This document shows, piece by piece, positions 25,277-33,254 of a DNA stretch of 64,000 nucleotides. Location: positions 1-64,000 of the forward strand of contig CAKZPA010000040.1 in the NCBI GenBank assembly GCA_937138415.1, given 5' to 3'. The notes under the pieces are model-generated. The model saw only the letters and a program-made list of their open reading frames with translations, did no database searches and was not told where the DNA came from. This DNA comes from an uncultured Nitrospiraceae bacterium (GTDB taxonomy: Bacteria > Nitrospirota > Thermodesulfovibrionia > Thermodesulfovibrionales > SM23-35). Made by a program: the position numbers and the translations under genes. Each line of letters opens with the position of its first letter. The first letter of the stretch is position 1.

Positions 25277-26644
25277 ATGCCGGAGACCGATCTCCAGATC
25301 AATAAATTGCCGCCGCAGAATCTCGAAGCGGAACAGTCGGTCCTCGGGGCTGTTCTCATCGACAACAATGCGCTCACGAGGGCGCTCGAAATCCTCGACC
25401 CCGAGGATTTCTACAAACTTGCCCACCGGAAGATTTTCTACGCGATGACGGAACTCTTCGAAAAGAACGAACCGATCGACTTCATCACGCTGACGGATCA
25501 GCTCAAGAAGAACGACGATCTCGAAGCGGTCGGCGGCATAGCGTACCTCTCTCTGATCGTCAATATGGTCCCGACCGCTGCCAACGTGAAGTACCACTCG
25601 CACATCGTCCGGGAGAAGGCGCTCCTGAGAGGTCTCCTCCGGTCGGCGAACGAAATCGCGAGCAAGGTGTACGAGGATAGCCATGACGCGGAAGATCTCG
25701 TCGATTTCGCCGAGAGGTCGATCTTCAAAATTTCGGACAAGCGGATCAAGGCATCCTTCGTAACGCTCAGAGAGGTGATTCGCGACAGTTTCGAAATGAT
25801 CGAGCACCTCTACGACAAGAAGGAAACGGTCACGGGGGTGCCCTCCGGCTTCCGGGATCTCGATGACCTGACGACCGGCTTTCAGAAAGGGGATCTCATC
25901 ATCGTCGGGGGGAGACCGTCGATGGGGAAGACCGCTTTCGCGCTCAATATCGCGCAGCATGTCGGGCTGGAATTGAGGGAACCGGTCGCTATCTTCAGCC
26001 TTGAGATGGCGCGCGAACAGCTCGCCATCAGGATGCTCTGCGCGGAGGCCATGGTGAACTCCAACAGCATCAGGAAAGGATTCATCAAGAAGGAAGACTG
26101 GCACAAACTCACGAGCGCGGCGAGCAATCTCACGAGCGCGCCGATCTTCATCGACGACACGTCGGGGATCACCGTTCTCGAACTGCGTGCGAAGGCGAGG
26201 CGCCTCAAGGTCGAGCACGGGCTGAGCCTCATTATCGTCGACTACCTCCAGCTTATGAGGGGAAAGGGCTCCTTCGAGCGGCGCGAGCAGGAGATTTCGG
26301 ATATCTCCCGTTCGCTCAAAGCGCTCGCGAAGGAATTGAGCGTGCCGGTCATTGCCGTGAGCCAGCTCAACAGGAGCGTCGAGCAGCGCCGCCCGCCGAA
26401 GCCGATCCTGGCGGACCTTCGCGAGTCCGGCGCCATCGAGCAGGACGCGGACGTCATCCTGTTCCTCTACCGTGACGAAGTGTACAACAAGGATGCGAAG
26501 AAAGGGCTTGCGGAAGTGATCATCGCGAAACAGAGGAACGGTCCCACGGGGTCCGTGAACCTCACGTTCCTGTCGAACTGCACGCGGTTTCTGAATACGT
26601 TCGACAGGCCCACGGACGAGATAGGCGAGGAGGACGTGTTTTGA
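25277..26644 (+). CDS. dnaB: Replicative DNA helicase DnaB
   Basis: DnaB is the hexameric helicase that opens the replication fork. The 455-residue protein has the N-terminal primase-binding domain (LPPQNLEAEQSVLGAVLIDN) and the RecA-like motor: Walker A GGRPSMGKTAFALN near residue 212, Walker B LIIVDYLQLM near 320, and the arginine finger region. There is no intein. It forms an operon with rplI and overlaps the next gene (Memo-like) by 4 bases. Confidence 0.98.
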   Translation: MPETDLQINKLPPQNLEAEQSVLGAVLIDNNALTRALEILDPEDFYKLAHRKIFYAMTELFEKNEPIDFITLTDQLKKNDDLEAVGGIAYLSLIVNMVPTAANVKYHSHIVREKALLRGLLRSANEIASKVYEDSHDAEDLVDFAERSIFKISDKRIKASFVTLREVIRDSFEMIEHLYDKKETVTGVPSGFRDLDDLTTGFQKGDLIIVGGRPSMGKTAFALNIAQHVGLELREPVAIFSLEMAREQLAIRMLCAEAMVNSNSIRKGFIKKEDWHKLTSAASNLTSAPIFIDDTSGITVLELRAKARRLKVEHGLSLIIVDYLQLMRGKGSFERREQEISDISRSLKALAKELSVPVIAVSQLNRSVEQRRPPKPILADLRESGAIEQDADVILFLYRDEVYNKDAKKGLAEVIIAKQRNGPTGSVNLTFLSNCTRFLNTFDRPTDEIGEEDVF

Positions 26645-27444
26645 AGAGAAGCCCGTCCGTTGCCGGGCAGTTTTACTATGGAACGGCACCGAAGTTGACC
26701 CAGCAGGTGACGTCGTACATCGATCTTTCCGCGAGAAAAGAGAAGGTCATCGGCGCTGTCTGTCCCCATGCGGGATTGATGTATTCGGGCGCCGTCGCCG
26801 GCGCCGTCTACTCGGTCATCGACATGCCCGAGACATTCGTCCTCATCGGTCCGAACCATACCGGGCTGGGAGCGCGTATTTCGCTCATGGAATCGGGCGA
26901 GTGGGAAATTCCGACTGGTACGTTCGGCATCGACGAGCGGTTGGCCCAGAAGATCGCGATGAACGTGCCGGGAGTCACAAAAGATGCGAAGGCCCACATG
27001 TTCGAGCATTCCCTTGAGGTGCAACTGCCTTTTATCGCGTACTTCTCGCGGCACGCGAAGATCGTTCCGATCTCGATTCTGTCGGCGTCCGTCGACGAGT
27101 GCCGTTTGCTGGGCGAAGGGATCGCGGGTGTAGTGGCGTCGTCCGGATACTCGATCGTCCTGATCGCGAGTTCCGATATGAGCCACTATGTGCCCGATAC
27201 CGCTGCGCGGCAGAAGGACAGGAAGGCGATCGACAAGATTCTCGCGCTCGACGCGGCCGGATTGTACGATGTCGTGGTGAGAGAGAGAATCTCGATGTGC
27301 GGCTACCTCCCTGTGACGACGCTCCTCTTCGCGGCAAAGGCTCTTGGCGCCGTTTCCGCGCGACTTGTCAAGTACGCTACCTCTGCGGAAGTGAGTGGCG
27401 ACTATGACCATGTTGTCGGCTATGCCGGCATCATCGTGAAGTGA
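26641..27444 (+). CDS. amrB: Memo-like protein (AmmeMemoRadiSam system protein B)
   Basis: A 267-residue protein of the Memo family, related to extradiol dioxygenases. It begins SVAGQFYYG, and has the conserved CPHAGLMYSGAVAGA, IGPNHTGLG, FEHSLEVQLPFI, SSDMSHY and the ending VVGYAGIIV, including the three His/Asp-type positions of the metal pocket. In AmmeMemoRadiSam clusters it accompanies an AMMECR1 protein and a radical SAM enzyme, but neither is present here. Its reaction is not known. The start is a TTG at 26641 overlapping the dnaB stop, so it is translated with dnaB. Confidence 0.9.
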   Translation: MKRSPSVAGQFYYGTAPKLTQQVTSYIDLSARKEKVIGAVCPHAGLMYSGAVAGAVYSVIDMPETFVLIGPNHTGLGARISLMESGEWEIPTGTFGIDERLAQKIAMNVPGVTKDAKAHMFEHSLEVQLPFIAYFSRHAKIVPISILSASVDECRLLGEGIAGVVASSGYSIVLIASSDMSHYVPDTAARQKDRKAIDKILALDAAGLYDVVVRERISMCGYLPVTTLLFAAKALGAVSARLVKYATSAEVSGDYDHVVGYAGIIVK

Positions 27445-27482
27445 GCGGTCGTCCGCGGGGGTCGATCGGCGAGGCAGAGGGC

Positions 27483-27869
27483 ATGGTCCACGTCAATGAT
27501 CGCAGGCGATGCCCGCGGAGTGCGGGGGACGGAATCGAAGGGGGCATTCTCAATTCGAACGATCTGAGAGTCCTCAATATCAGCGTCGAGGGGGCCGCGA
27601 TCGAGACGACGAGGAGAGTCGAGTTGAACAGGGAATATGTCATTCGGCTCCGTCGCGAAGGCGCCTCCTGCAGGGTGAGGGCGGTTATCGTGTGGGCGTC
27701 TCTCGTGTCGCGCGAACGCGAAGACGGATCGCTCGTCCCGACGTACCGTGCCGGAATCAGGTTTCGGGATATCTCACCGAACGAGGAGCGGCTCATACGC
27801 GATTGGTCAGGGATGGCGGGCGACGGCGGGCATTCGGAGAGTGAGTCGAGAATAACCTATTGTTTTTAA
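27483..27869 (+). CDS. PilZ-domain c-di-GMP-binding protein
   Basis: A 128-residue protein consisting of one PilZ domain. The two nucleotide-binding motifs are present: an Arg-rich RRRCPR segment close to the N-terminus (RxxxR) and NISVEGAAI (N/DxSxxG) near residue 38. Such proteins bind cyclic di-GMP and switch motility, secretion or biofilm machinery. I chose ATG 27483, which has an AGAGGG site; the frame is open back to a GTG at 27441 that overlaps the amrB stop. A HD-GYP gene lies 4 kb downstream on the same strand. Confidence 0.82.
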   Translation: MVHVNDRRRCPRSAGDGIEGGILNSNDLRVLNISVEGAAIETTRRVELNREYVIRLRREGASCRVRAVIVWASLVSREREDGSLVPTYRAGIRFRDISPNEERLIRDWSGMAGDGGHSESESRITYCF

Positions 27870-27907
27870 TATGGTTTCTATGATATAGTATCCGAGCGGA
27901 GGTGAGC

Positions 27908-28225
27908 ATGAACGCGATTGTCGAAAGTGGCGGTAAACAATACAGGGTCGCACCCGGCGACGTGATACGGGTGGAAAAGCTATCGTTCGAGGCCGGGACG
28001 GACGTGACGTTGGATCGCGTCCTCCTGGTCACGAAGGACGGGACGGTAACAGTCGGTTCTCCCTATGTGGAGGGCGCGAAGGTCCTGGCGTCGGTCGAGA
28101 AGACGGGAAAGCTGCCGAAGGTTGTGATCCACAAGCAGAAACCTCGTAAGGTCTACCGGAAGACCAACGGCCACAGGCAACCGTTTACGTCGCTCAGAAT
28201 CAAAGAAATACTTTTTGGAGGATAG
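27908..28225 (+). CDS. rplU: 50S ribosomal protein L21
   Basis: L21 binds 23S rRNA near L20. The 105-residue product starts [14 protein letters not shown], has the [10 protein letters not shown] and [10 protein letters not shown] motifs and the basic end [17 protein letters not shown] with TSLRIKEI, all normal. The ATG at 27908 is preceded by GGAGGTGAG. Upstream 27870-27900 is AT-rich (TATGATATAGTAT) and probably holds the promoter of the rplU-rpmA-obgE group. rpmA follows two bases later. Confidence 0.98.
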   Translation: MNAIVESGGKQYRVAPGDVIRVEKLSFEAGTDVTLDRVLLVTKDGTVTVGSPYVEGAKVLASVEKTGKLPKVVIHKQKPRKVYRKTNGHRQPFTSLRIKEILFGG

Positions 28226-28227
28226 GA

Positions 28228-28488
28228 ATGGCACATAAAAAAGGCGTCGGAAGTTCGAGAAATGGACGGGACAGCGAGTCGAAGCGACTCGGCGTCAAGA
28301 GATTCGGGGGGCAGATCGTGCGCGCGGGGAACATCCTCGTGAGGCAGCGGGGAACGAAATTTCACCCCGGCGCGAACGTCGGGAAGGGAGCCGACGACAC
28401 CCTGTTCGCGCTCGTCGACGGGGTCGTCAATTTCGAGCGCAAGGACAGGGCACGTCTTCAGGTGAGCGTCTACCCGGTTTCGCAGTAG
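28228..28488 (+). CDS. rpmA: 50S ribosomal protein L27
   Basis: L27 lies at the peptidyl-transferase centre. The 86-residue protein starts [20 protein letters not shown], the exact family pattern, so there is no N-terminal extension to be trimmed as in Firmicutes. It also has the [15 protein letters not shown] segment and the FERK-type end. It is followed by an intrinsic terminator. Confidence 0.98.
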   Translation: MAHKKGVGSSRNGRDSESKRLGVKRFGGQIVRAGNILVRQRGTKFHPGANVGKGADDTLFALVDGVVNFERKDRARLQVSVYPVSQ

Positions 28489-28511
28489 GGAGCAGTTTTT
28501 CGAGATTCCAC

Positions 28512-28539
28512 AGAGGCGGGCGCCTGCCCGCCTCTTTTT
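28512..28539 (+). terminator. Intrinsic terminator after rpmA
   Basis: AGAGGCGGGC (512-521) pairs perfectly with GCCCGCCTCT (526-535) over a GCCT loop and runs into five T residues. It would partly separate rplU-rpmA from obgE. Confidence 0.93.
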
Positions 28540-28578
28540 GTTTTCAGGAGCGTCGGACGCGATCCGAGGCGGTGAGCG

Positions 28579-29598
28579 ATGCATTTCGCTGACTATGTGA
28601 CAATACGGGTTAAAGCCGGCGATGGCGGGAGAGGGTGTGTCAGTTTCCGGAGGGAAAAATACGTCCCGAGAGGCGGTCCCGACGGGGGCGACGGCGGGCG
28701 GGGCGGACACATTGTCATTAGGGCGACCAAAGAGCTCAATACGCTCATCGACCTTCGGTATCGGCGTGAGTATCGCGCGCTGAGAGGCGGGCACGGAAAG
28801 GGGAAGAAGATGCACGGCAGGGACGGCGAAGACCTTGTGATCGCGGTCCCTGTCGGGACGATCGTCAAAGACGCGGATTCGCAGGAAGTCCTCGCCGATC
28901 TCGATACGGACGGGAAAGAAGCTCTCATCGCGAGGGGTGGACGGGGCGGGCTCGGTAACGCTCACTTCACGACATCGGTGAAACAGGCGCCTCGGTTCGC
29001 TCAGCCGGGGGAGAAGGGGGAACAGCGGCGTCTCGTGCTCGAACTCAAACTTCTCGCCGATGTGGGGCTGATCGGCTTGCCGAACGCTGGCAAGTCCACG
29101 TTGTTGTCCGTCATTTCCGCCGCACGGCCGAAAACCGCCGCGTATCCGTTTACGACGCTTACGCCGGTCCTCGGCGTCGTAAAGGTGTCCGACTACAGGA
29201 GCTTCGTCGTTGCCGATATCCCGGGTCTCATCGAGGGGGCACACAGGGGGGCTGGTCTCGGATTTCAGTTCCTCCGCCACGTCGAGAGGACGGCGTTGCT
29301 CCTCCACCTCGTCGACGTTTCGGAATCGGCGCCGGGAGACCCTGTCGCTGACTTCGAGACGGTTCGCAGGGAGCTCGAACTCTACAGCGTCGAGCTCGCA
29401 CGTAAACCCCATGTCGTGGCCTGCACGAAGATCGATATCGCCGGTACGGGCGAGAAGCGCGGGAGAATGGAGCGATATTGCCGGGAACGAGGCCTCGAGT
29501 GCTTTCCGGTGTCGTCGATAACCGGTGCAGGGATCCCCGAGCTGCTCGCGCACCTTGCGCGGAGGCTGAAGACGGCCACCCGGCTTCTGCCCCCGTGA
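28579..29598 (+). CDS. obgE: Obg GTPase
   Basis: Obg is a ribosome-assembly GTPase. The 339-residue protein has the glycine-rich Obg domain (about 1-158; HFADYVTIRVKAGDGGRGCV, RGGRGGLGNAHF), then the G domain with P-loop GLPNAGKSTLLS near residue 165, switch region TTLTPVLGVV, DIPGLIEGAH, and the base motif TKID. The optional C-terminal domain is missing, as in many bacteria. The ATG follows GGCGGTGAG. The order rplU-rpmA-obgE is widely conserved. Confidence 0.98.
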   Translation: MHFADYVTIRVKAGDGGRGCVSFRREKYVPRGGPDGGDGGRGGHIVIRATKELNTLIDLRYRREYRALRGGHGKGKKMHGRDGEDLVIAVPVGTIVKDADSQEVLADLDTDGKEALIARGGRGGLGNAHFTTSVKQAPRFAQPGEKGEQRRLVLELKLLADVGLIGLPNAGKSTLLSVISAARPKTAAYPFTTLTPVLGVVKVSDYRSFVVADIPGLIEGAHRGAGLGFQFLRHVERTALLLHLVDVSESAPGDPVADFETVRRELELYSVELARKPHVVACTKIDIAGTGEKRGRMERYCRERGLECFPVSSITGAGIPELLAHLARRLKTATRLLPP

Positions 29599-29649
29599 AG
29601 CGTTCGCGCGCATACCGCTGAGGGGAGAATTTTTTTCCCTTGAGCTTCT

Positions 29650-31806
29650 GTGGTAATTTATATCGTGGCTGAGAACGCCGACAGAATTCCGCTCGATGCC
29701 CGATTGCTCGGTGATGCCATTATCGAGCTGAATATCTCGCGACGCAACGTCTCGATCTACCCCCGTGATCATCCTTCGGTCGACAAATCGCTCGGTCGCG
29801 CCTTCGCCTTCATGGAGAAGCTTTTTGAGTTGAGACCCGAAATAACGCTCGCTGTCGCGAAGGACACGCTCATCATCGATGATTACTATCTCGACAAGAA
29901 GAACCCGGTCTACCGCGAGTTCGCTCTCCATCTGAGCGACATGAGCATTTCTCACGTCACCTTCGTCACGGGTCTCGGCAAAGAAGAACTCTACGCATTC
30001 CACCGCTTCATTTCGGAAAAGAGAGACAGTGCCTCGGTCGCGGATCTCGAGAATTCTTTCAGGGAACTCAACCTCCTGCACATCAGGGCCGGTTTCATCG
30101 ACTACGGTGCCTTTCGGTTCGTCGAGGGGGCATCCGAGACCGCTGCGAAGGACCCGTCTCTGTGGGAGCGGTACGTTTACGGGCTCCTCGAAGGGACCCT
30201 GCAGACGAATGATATCGCGGACGGGATCGTTGAAATCCCCCCCGATATGCTCGCCCGGTTTGTCAACAGGATGGTCGTTGCGGAGCACAAAGAGGAGACC
30301 TACGATAGCGTCATCACGTCCTATGTGAGACGTTCGACCGAGAGCGCGTTTACGAGCAGGGATCTGCGGCGGCTCCTCGATTTCATCAACGGACTGAGAC
30401 CGGAGTTGAAGAAGCAGTTCCTCACGTCGACGGTGAGGGTCGTTTCGAAAGACCTCGATGCAGCGTACAAGTCTCTTCGCGGGGTTTCCGTCGATGAGAT
30501 CATCGAACTGCTCGGTGTCATCAATGAGCAGAAGGTGGTCATCCCGGACGCGTTGAAAAACCTCCTCGACAAATTCTCTCTCCTCCCGTGGGAAGGCGTC
30601 GCGACTCCTCTCTTCGGCGGCGGTCTCCTCGTCGATGACATATTCCTGTCGCCCGATATCGTGAATCTTCTCAGGGAGGATCAGTTCGGCGCCTTCATCG
30701 ACTCGACCTATCACAAGGAGATACAGAAGGTGATGGCGTTCAAGGCACCGAGGGTCGGTTCCGATACCGCCGCATGGGAGCAAGAATTCAGTGAAGAGGC
30801 GATAGAAAGGGATTTCAATCGGGCGGTTCTCGAAGTCCTCCGCTCGGATGTGATCAGCTCGGAAGAGTATCAGGAATTCGTCGATTTGATGAGGGAGCAG
30901 ACCGAGCAGTTCGTGTGGACCGGGCAGTACGGCCGACTTATCGATATTGTCCGCCTCCTTTCAGAACACGAGAAGGACGAGCGGTTTTCCGAAAAAGCGA
31001 GCGAGGCACTGGCGGAGTACTACTCGGATGCGTTCGTCGGCGGTCTAATCGAGTCGTTCAGGGTCGTGGGGAGGCAGGTACGGGAAGAGGCCTGGAAGCT
31101 CTGCGATTTCTACGGAGAACGGATCATCCCCAAGCTCATCGATGCGCTCATCGACGATTCATCGCAGGTCAACCGGCGTTTCTTCATCGGCATCCTCAAA
31201 GAGTTCGGAGACAGGATCATACCCGAGGTGCTGAGAAAGCTCGGTGACAGCAGGTGGTATGTGAAGAGGAACATGCTCTACATCCTCGGTGATTGCCAGA
31301 CGCCCGACATCGTGCCCCACATCCGGCCGTACTGTCGGCATGAGAACCGCAAGGTGAGCATCGAAGCGATAAAGTGTCTCCTGAATGTCGGCGACAGGTA
31401 TGGGATCGACGCCCTCAAGGATTACATCCGTTCAGAATCTGGCGAAGCGGCCCGGGAATGGATTGCGCTCGCGGGGGCTTACCGCGTGAGGGAACTGGTC
31501 CCCGATCTCCTTGCCGTCCTGAGGAAGCGAGCGTTGACCGGCAGCGATCTCTACGAGAAGATTCCCGTGGTGAAGGCACTCGGGGAAATCGGCGACCCGC
31601 GCGCGCTCGATGCGCTTCGGGATCTCGTCCTCGGAAAGAGTATTTTGTTCCGGAACGTCGCCGAGAGAGTGCGGGAGGAGTTCTACCGCACGCTGAAACA
31701 GTATCCGCTCCCCTCCGTGAAAGATTTTATCGAGGCCGGCTTGAAATCGAAGAACAAGCTGATACGAGAAGAATCCGAGCGGCTGAGCACGAAGGATCAG
31801 GGGTAG
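29650..31806 (+). CDS. HEAT-repeat protein sharing an N-terminal domain with the adjacent HD-GYP protein
   Basis: A 718-residue soluble protein of unknown role. Residues about 15-120 form a domain (SIYPRDHPSVDK, LAVAKDTLIID, HVTFVTGLGKEELYAFHRFI) that also occurs in the next gene. The middle (150-430) is all-helical, and the C-terminal part (about 480-710) has HEAT-like repeats (KLIDALIDDSSQVNRRF, KLGDSRWYVKRNMLYILGD, VVKALGEIGDPRALDALRD). HEAT solenoids usually bind proteins or RNA. The start is uncertain: GTG 29650 and GTG 29665 are both possible, neither with a ribosome site. The next gene starts six bases after the stop, so the two are co-expressed. Confidence 0.8.
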   Translation: MVIYIVAENADRIPLDARLLGDAIIELNISRRNVSIYPRDHPSVDKSLGRAFAFMEKLFELRPEITLAVAKDTLIIDDYYLDKKNPVYREFALHLSDMSISHVTFVTGLGKEELYAFHRFISEKRDSASVADLENSFRELNLLHIRAGFIDYGAFRFVEGASETAAKDPSLWERYVYGLLEGTLQTNDIADGIVEIPPDMLARFVNRMVVAEHKEETYDSVITSYVRRSTESAFTSRDLRRLLDFINGLRPELKKQFLTSTVRVVSKDLDAAYKSLRGVSVDEIIELLGVINEQKVVIPDALKNLLDKFSLLPWEGVATPLFGGGLLVDDIFLSPDIVNLLREDQFGAFIDSTYHKEIQKVMAFKAPRVGSDTAAWEQEFSEEAIERDFNRAVLEVLRSDVISSEEYQEFVDLMREQTEQFVWTGQYGRLIDIVRLLSEHEKDERFSEKASEALAEYYSDAFVGGLIESFRVVGRQVREEAWKLCDFYGERIIPKLIDALIDDSSQVNRRFFIGILKEFGDRIIPEVLRKLGDSRWYVKRNMLYILGDCQTPDIVPHIRPYCRHENRKVSIEAIKCLLNVGDRYGIDALKDYIRSESGEAAREWIALAGAYRVRELVPDLLAVLRKRALTGSDLYEKIPVVKALGEIGDPRALDALRDLVLGKSILFRNVAERVREEFYRTLKQYPLPSVKDFIEAGLKSKNKLIREESERLSTKDQG

Positions 31807-31812
31807 CGGACG

Positions 31813-32922
31813 ATGGTCAGGTCGTTTCTGTCGATAGCGATGTCAGCGGTGTCGAACTGCTCGCTCTATTCGAAGGATCACGCGTCAGTTGAGGAACTCG
31901 GACGGAAGGCGTTCTCGATCCTGAACACGCTCCTCGAGGAATCGGAACGGCTCGAACTGATGATCGTCGGTGAAGATCTTATCGTCAACAAATCTCCGCT
32001 CAAGGATATCGGCATTCAGGGGAAGAATTTGCTGAAACGTTTGCGCAAGAAGGGCATCACACGCGTCGATATCCTGCGCGGGGTATCCTATGCAGAAATG
32101 AAACAGTGGATCGCGGGCATCGCGTCCGTCCACGAGGAGATCAAAGGGTCCGCTCATATCAAGGTGGGTACCGTCGATGTGCGCATCGGCGGATTGAGGG
32201 TTGACGGCGAGTTTGTGGCCGATATGGCGGTACCCCCGGGACTCCCGTCGGTCCAGGTCGAAAAAGTGAAAGACCTCTACCAGGGCGTGTCGCCTTTCAA
32301 GAAATTGAACATGACAGGGCTCGAAGACATTGTCGTGAACTTTATCCTCACGTTCAAGAGGGAAGTCAATATCCTGAAGCTCATCAGCCCCGTGAAGTCG
32401 TACAGTGAGTACACGTACACGCACGCAACGAACGTGACCGTGCTCTCCCTGTTCCAGGCCGAGTCGCTCGGCTTCAAGGACGATCTCTTGCGGGATATCG
32501 GGATCGCCGCTCTCCTGCACGATGTGGGGAAGCTCTTCATGTCGAAAGAACTCCTCGAAAAGAAGGTCGCGCTGGACGAGTGGGAACGGAGCGAAATACG
32601 GCTGCATCCCGTTTACGGTGCTAAATTCCTCGCGAAGATGGACGGCGTGCCCCGACTCGCGACGATCGTCGCGATGGAGCACCATCTCAGATACGACGGC
32701 ACGGGGTACCCCGTCTACGCGATGGGGAAGAAGCAGCACCTGTGCAGTCAGATTGTTGCCATCGCTGACTTTTTCGATGCGTTGCGGAGCCAGAGGCCGT
32801 ATCGGAAAGCGCTCGAGGTCAAGGAGGTTCTCGCCCTCATCAAGAAGGATGCGGGGAGCGCGTTCAACCCGTTTCTCGTCGATAATTTTCTGCGTTCGAT
32901 GCAGGCGGCCCTATCGGAGTGA
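31813..32922 (+). CDS. HD-GYP domain phosphohydrolase
   Basis: A 369-residue protein. The N-terminal domain (about residues 15-110) resembles that of the upstream HEAT protein: SLYSKDHASVEELGRKAF, LMIVGEDLIVNKSPL and VDILRGVSYAEMKQWI. The C-terminal HD-GYP domain has the metal pair in AALLHDVGKL near residue 235, the HH of AMEHHLRYDGTGYP near 295, and AIADFFDALRSQRPYR. HD-GYP enzymes hydrolyse cyclic di-GMP, and a PilZ receptor lies 4 kb upstream. The conserved HHExxDGxGYP has HHLRYDG instead, a small change. It overlaps the next gene's start region by translation coupling. Confidence 0.9.
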   Translation: MVRSFLSIAMSAVSNCSLYSKDHASVEELGRKAFSILNTLLEESERLELMIVGEDLIVNKSPLKDIGIQGKNLLKRLRKKGITRVDILRGVSYAEMKQWIAGIASVHEEIKGSAHIKVGTVDVRIGGLRVDGEFVADMAVPPGLPSVQVEKVKDLYQGVSPFKKLNMTGLEDIVVNFILTFKREVNILKLISPVKSYSEYTYTHATNVTVLSLFQAESLGFKDDLLRDIGIAALLHDVGKLFMSKELLEKKVALDEWERSEIRLHPVYGAKFLAKMDGVPRLATIVAMEHHLRYDGTGYPVYAMGKKQHLCSQIVAIADFFDALRSQRPYRKALEVKEVLALIKKDAGSAFNPFLVDNFLRSMQAALSE

Positions 32923-32927
32923 AGGGA

Positions 32928-33254
32928 ATGGCGAAGAAATGCGGTGATTCCGCCGTTCCCATTCCGAGCAGGGAAACGGTGAGACAGAAGATCGTATCCC
33001 TCCTCGAGGGAGGACGCCTCACCGCTCTTGAACTCTCTCTCGAATGCGGTATCCCGGAACGTGATGTGTTCGACCACCTCGGACATATCCAGAAGAGCAT
33101 CGGCAGATCCGGTCAGTCTCTCGTGGTAACTCCTGCGGCGTGCAGGAGGTGCCATTTCGTTTTTCGGAAGCGGGAACGGCTGAAGAAACCGGGACGATGC
33201 CCTGTCTGCCGGAGCGAAACGATCCGCGACCCCGTCTTTTCGATCAAAAAATAA
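32928..33254 (+). CDS. Winged-helix and zinc-ribbon transcription regulator
   Basis: A 108-residue protein with a helix-turn-helix (TVRQKIVSLLEGGRLTALEL, ECGIPERDVFDHL) and a C-terminal zinc ribbon: Cys pairs CRRC and CPVC about 20 residues apart, in AACRRCHFVFRKRERLKKPG. This is the plan of small predicted transcription regulators related to COG3357, otherwise common in archaea. I chose ATG 32928; a GTG at 32919 overlaps the HD-GYP stop. The 3' end overlaps the converging CysRS-like gene by 11 bases. The target is unknown. Confidence 0.8.
   Translation: MAKKCGDSAVPIPSRETVRQKIVSLLEGGRLTALELSLECGIPERDVFDHLGHIQKSIGRSGQSLVVTPAACRRCHFVFRKRERLKKPGRCPVCRSETIRDPVFSIKK

Noticed and set aside
28153-30783. 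Antisense open frame of 876 codons over obgE and the HEAT gene
   Set aside because: It mirrors real genes, has Arg/Asp/Glu-rich low-quality sequence and no family resemblance or ribosome site.
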